Source: JAJPXC01 sp964628905 (GTDB taxonomy: Bacteria; Bacteroidota; Bacteroidia; Bacteroidales; Muribaculaceae). From it: a stretch of DNA of 23,966 nt. The notes under the pieces were generated by a model. It was not told the DNA's origin. It saw nothing but the letters and a program-made list of their open reading frames with translations, and did not search any database. The DNA is taken from assembly GCA_964628905.1 (NCBI GenBank), contig CAZVNS010000027.1, positions 1 through 23,966 on the forward strand, given 5' to 3'. A program made the position numbers and the translations under genes. Shown here piece after piece: positions 23,598 through 23,966 of the stretch (the stretch's first letter is position 1; each line of letters opens with the position of its first letter).

Positions 23598-23855
23598 GGA
23601 CAGTCGGACCTTCATGGCAAAGAAACTCATGAAGTTTCCCCGACTGAAGTTTAGAATTATGAGAAATCATAACGAAGGGCGTTCCCTCCATCGCTAGAAC
23701 CGTCGTGGAGGAGTAACGTCTCAAATCAGAACGGTTTAGTGCTGTTGTGGTAAGCCTGTACATGTTCGCCAATACTGGCATTTCCGCTATGGCAGGTGGG
23801 AATTCGTAAGGGGACACTCCGAATTACGGCTTAATTTATAGAAGTCCCCTTGAAT
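23598..23855 (+). ncRNA. Candidate structured RNA with two possible pseudoknots
   Basis: Many helices fit a single order. CAGTCGG (23601-23607) pairs with 23640-23646 and encloses CTTCATG/CATGAAG. TTATGA/TCATAA (23657-23672) closes a GAAA tetraloop. GGCGTT (23678-23683) pairs with AACGTC (23715-23720) and encloses CCTCCA/TGGAGG. The loop of the latter, CTAgAACCGT (23694-23703), can pair with ACGGTTTAG (23731-23739), making an H-type pseudoknot. A second one is formed by AATTCG/CGAATT (23801-23806, 23820-23825) and AAGGGGAC/GTCCCCTT (23808-23815, 23844-23851). The GNRA loop favours the plus strand. A 79-codon reading frame on the minus strand covers the region but has no clear family. No Rfam class was recognised. 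Confidence 0.45.
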
Positions 23856-23872
23856 TATTGTATACACAAAAT

Positions 23873-23904
23873 TCGGGGCTGCATCGCCAAGGATACAGCC
23901 CCGA
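23873..23904. terminator. Bidirectional intrinsic terminator
   Basis: TCGGGGCTG (23873-23881) pairs with CAGCCCCGA (23896-23904) around a 14-nt loop. There is an A-rich stretch before it and TTGTTATATT after it. It could end the putative RNA on the plus strand and the partial gene on the minus strand. Confidence 0.65.
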
Positions 23905-23917
23905 TTGTTATATTAAA

Positions 23918-23966
23918 CTATAAAACCCCACCGTTAGACGTAATATCAAAGCCGGCGGCTTGCACA
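23918..23966 (-). CDS. C-terminus of a gene entering from the right
   Basis: The minus strand is open from the window edge to a TAG at 23918-23920 and ends QAAGFDITSNGGVL. The terminator at 23873-23904 follows at the right distance. Only 15 or so residues are visible, so neither family nor function can be said. Confidence 0.4.
   Translation of the reverse strand, partial: VQAAGFDITSNGGVL

Noticed and set aside
23578..23817. A 79-codon reading frame on the minus strand (MSPYEFPPAIAEMP to VLYGLFF).
   Set aside because: It lies exactly over the dense set of helices and possible pseudoknots. There is no domain or recognisable family, and the structure explains the sequence better. A conserved RNA could make such a frame recur in many genomes.
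23820..23851. Similarity of CGAATTACGGCTTAATTTATAG to the 3' end of RNase P RNA.
   Set aside because: The essential RNase P block (GAGGAAAGTCC) is not found in the upstream 300 bases. A short resemblance alone is not enough.
23598..23904. tmRNA, because of the two pseudoknots.
   Set aside because: No tRNA-like ends, no tag reading frame and no CCA-type acceptor stem could be found.

Overview
The window looks like chromosomal core DNA of a Bacteroidales bacterium, most likely of the Muribaculaceae kind. That is inferred from the parB / DUF5683 / MltD-type transglycosylase order, the ddh-ackA-pta cluster, the Bacteroidetes-type TAnnTTTG promoter boxes with few Shine-Dalgarno sequences, and moderate GC. 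No phage, conjugative or CRISPR module and no tRNA or rRNA gene was seen.

Layout. 1-3789 (+): a leader with candidate promoters and a long hairpin, then parB, a DUF5683 membrane protein and a LysM lytic transglycosylase (chromosome segregation and cell wall). 3790-5981 (-): a DNA-damage operon read from right to left, made of a Y-family polymerase, a YolD-like small protein and Ogt. 6185-6931 (-): a YczE/YitT-type membrane protein, followed to the right by a dispersed repeat and a broken gene tail. 7155-7490 (-): a small HExxH membrane protein. 7654-9185 (+): an MlaE/MlaF lipid ABC transporter pair. 9319-15084 (-): a long same-strand run, in transcription order pta, ackA, ddh, lgt, rsmG and a glyoxalase II-like hydrolase. 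It covers acetyl-phosphate metabolism, meso-DAP, lipoprotein maturation and 16S rRNA methylation. 15173-20151 (-): a tight operon of a 60-aa membrane protein, dxs, trkA and trkH. 20186-22704 (-): rmlD then prfC. 22799-23362 (+): a YgjP-type metalloprotease. 23363-23966: a gene-poor end with a gene remnant, another repeat copy, a strongly folded putative RNA with two possible pseudoknots, a terminator and the tail of a gene leaving the window.

Most of the window is ordinary housekeeping DNA. The points that deserve attention are: (1) the unidentified structured-RNA candidate at about 23598-23855; (2) a 367-bp MITE-like palindromic element, with 3-bp target duplication, that fills the pta-ackA spacer; (3) a three-copy dispersed repeat, two copies of which lie beside gene remnants in the same geometry; (4) three genes whose -7 box sits exactly 4 nt before the ATG, which predicts leaderless mRNAs; and (5) the polymerase / YolD-like / Ogt repair operon.
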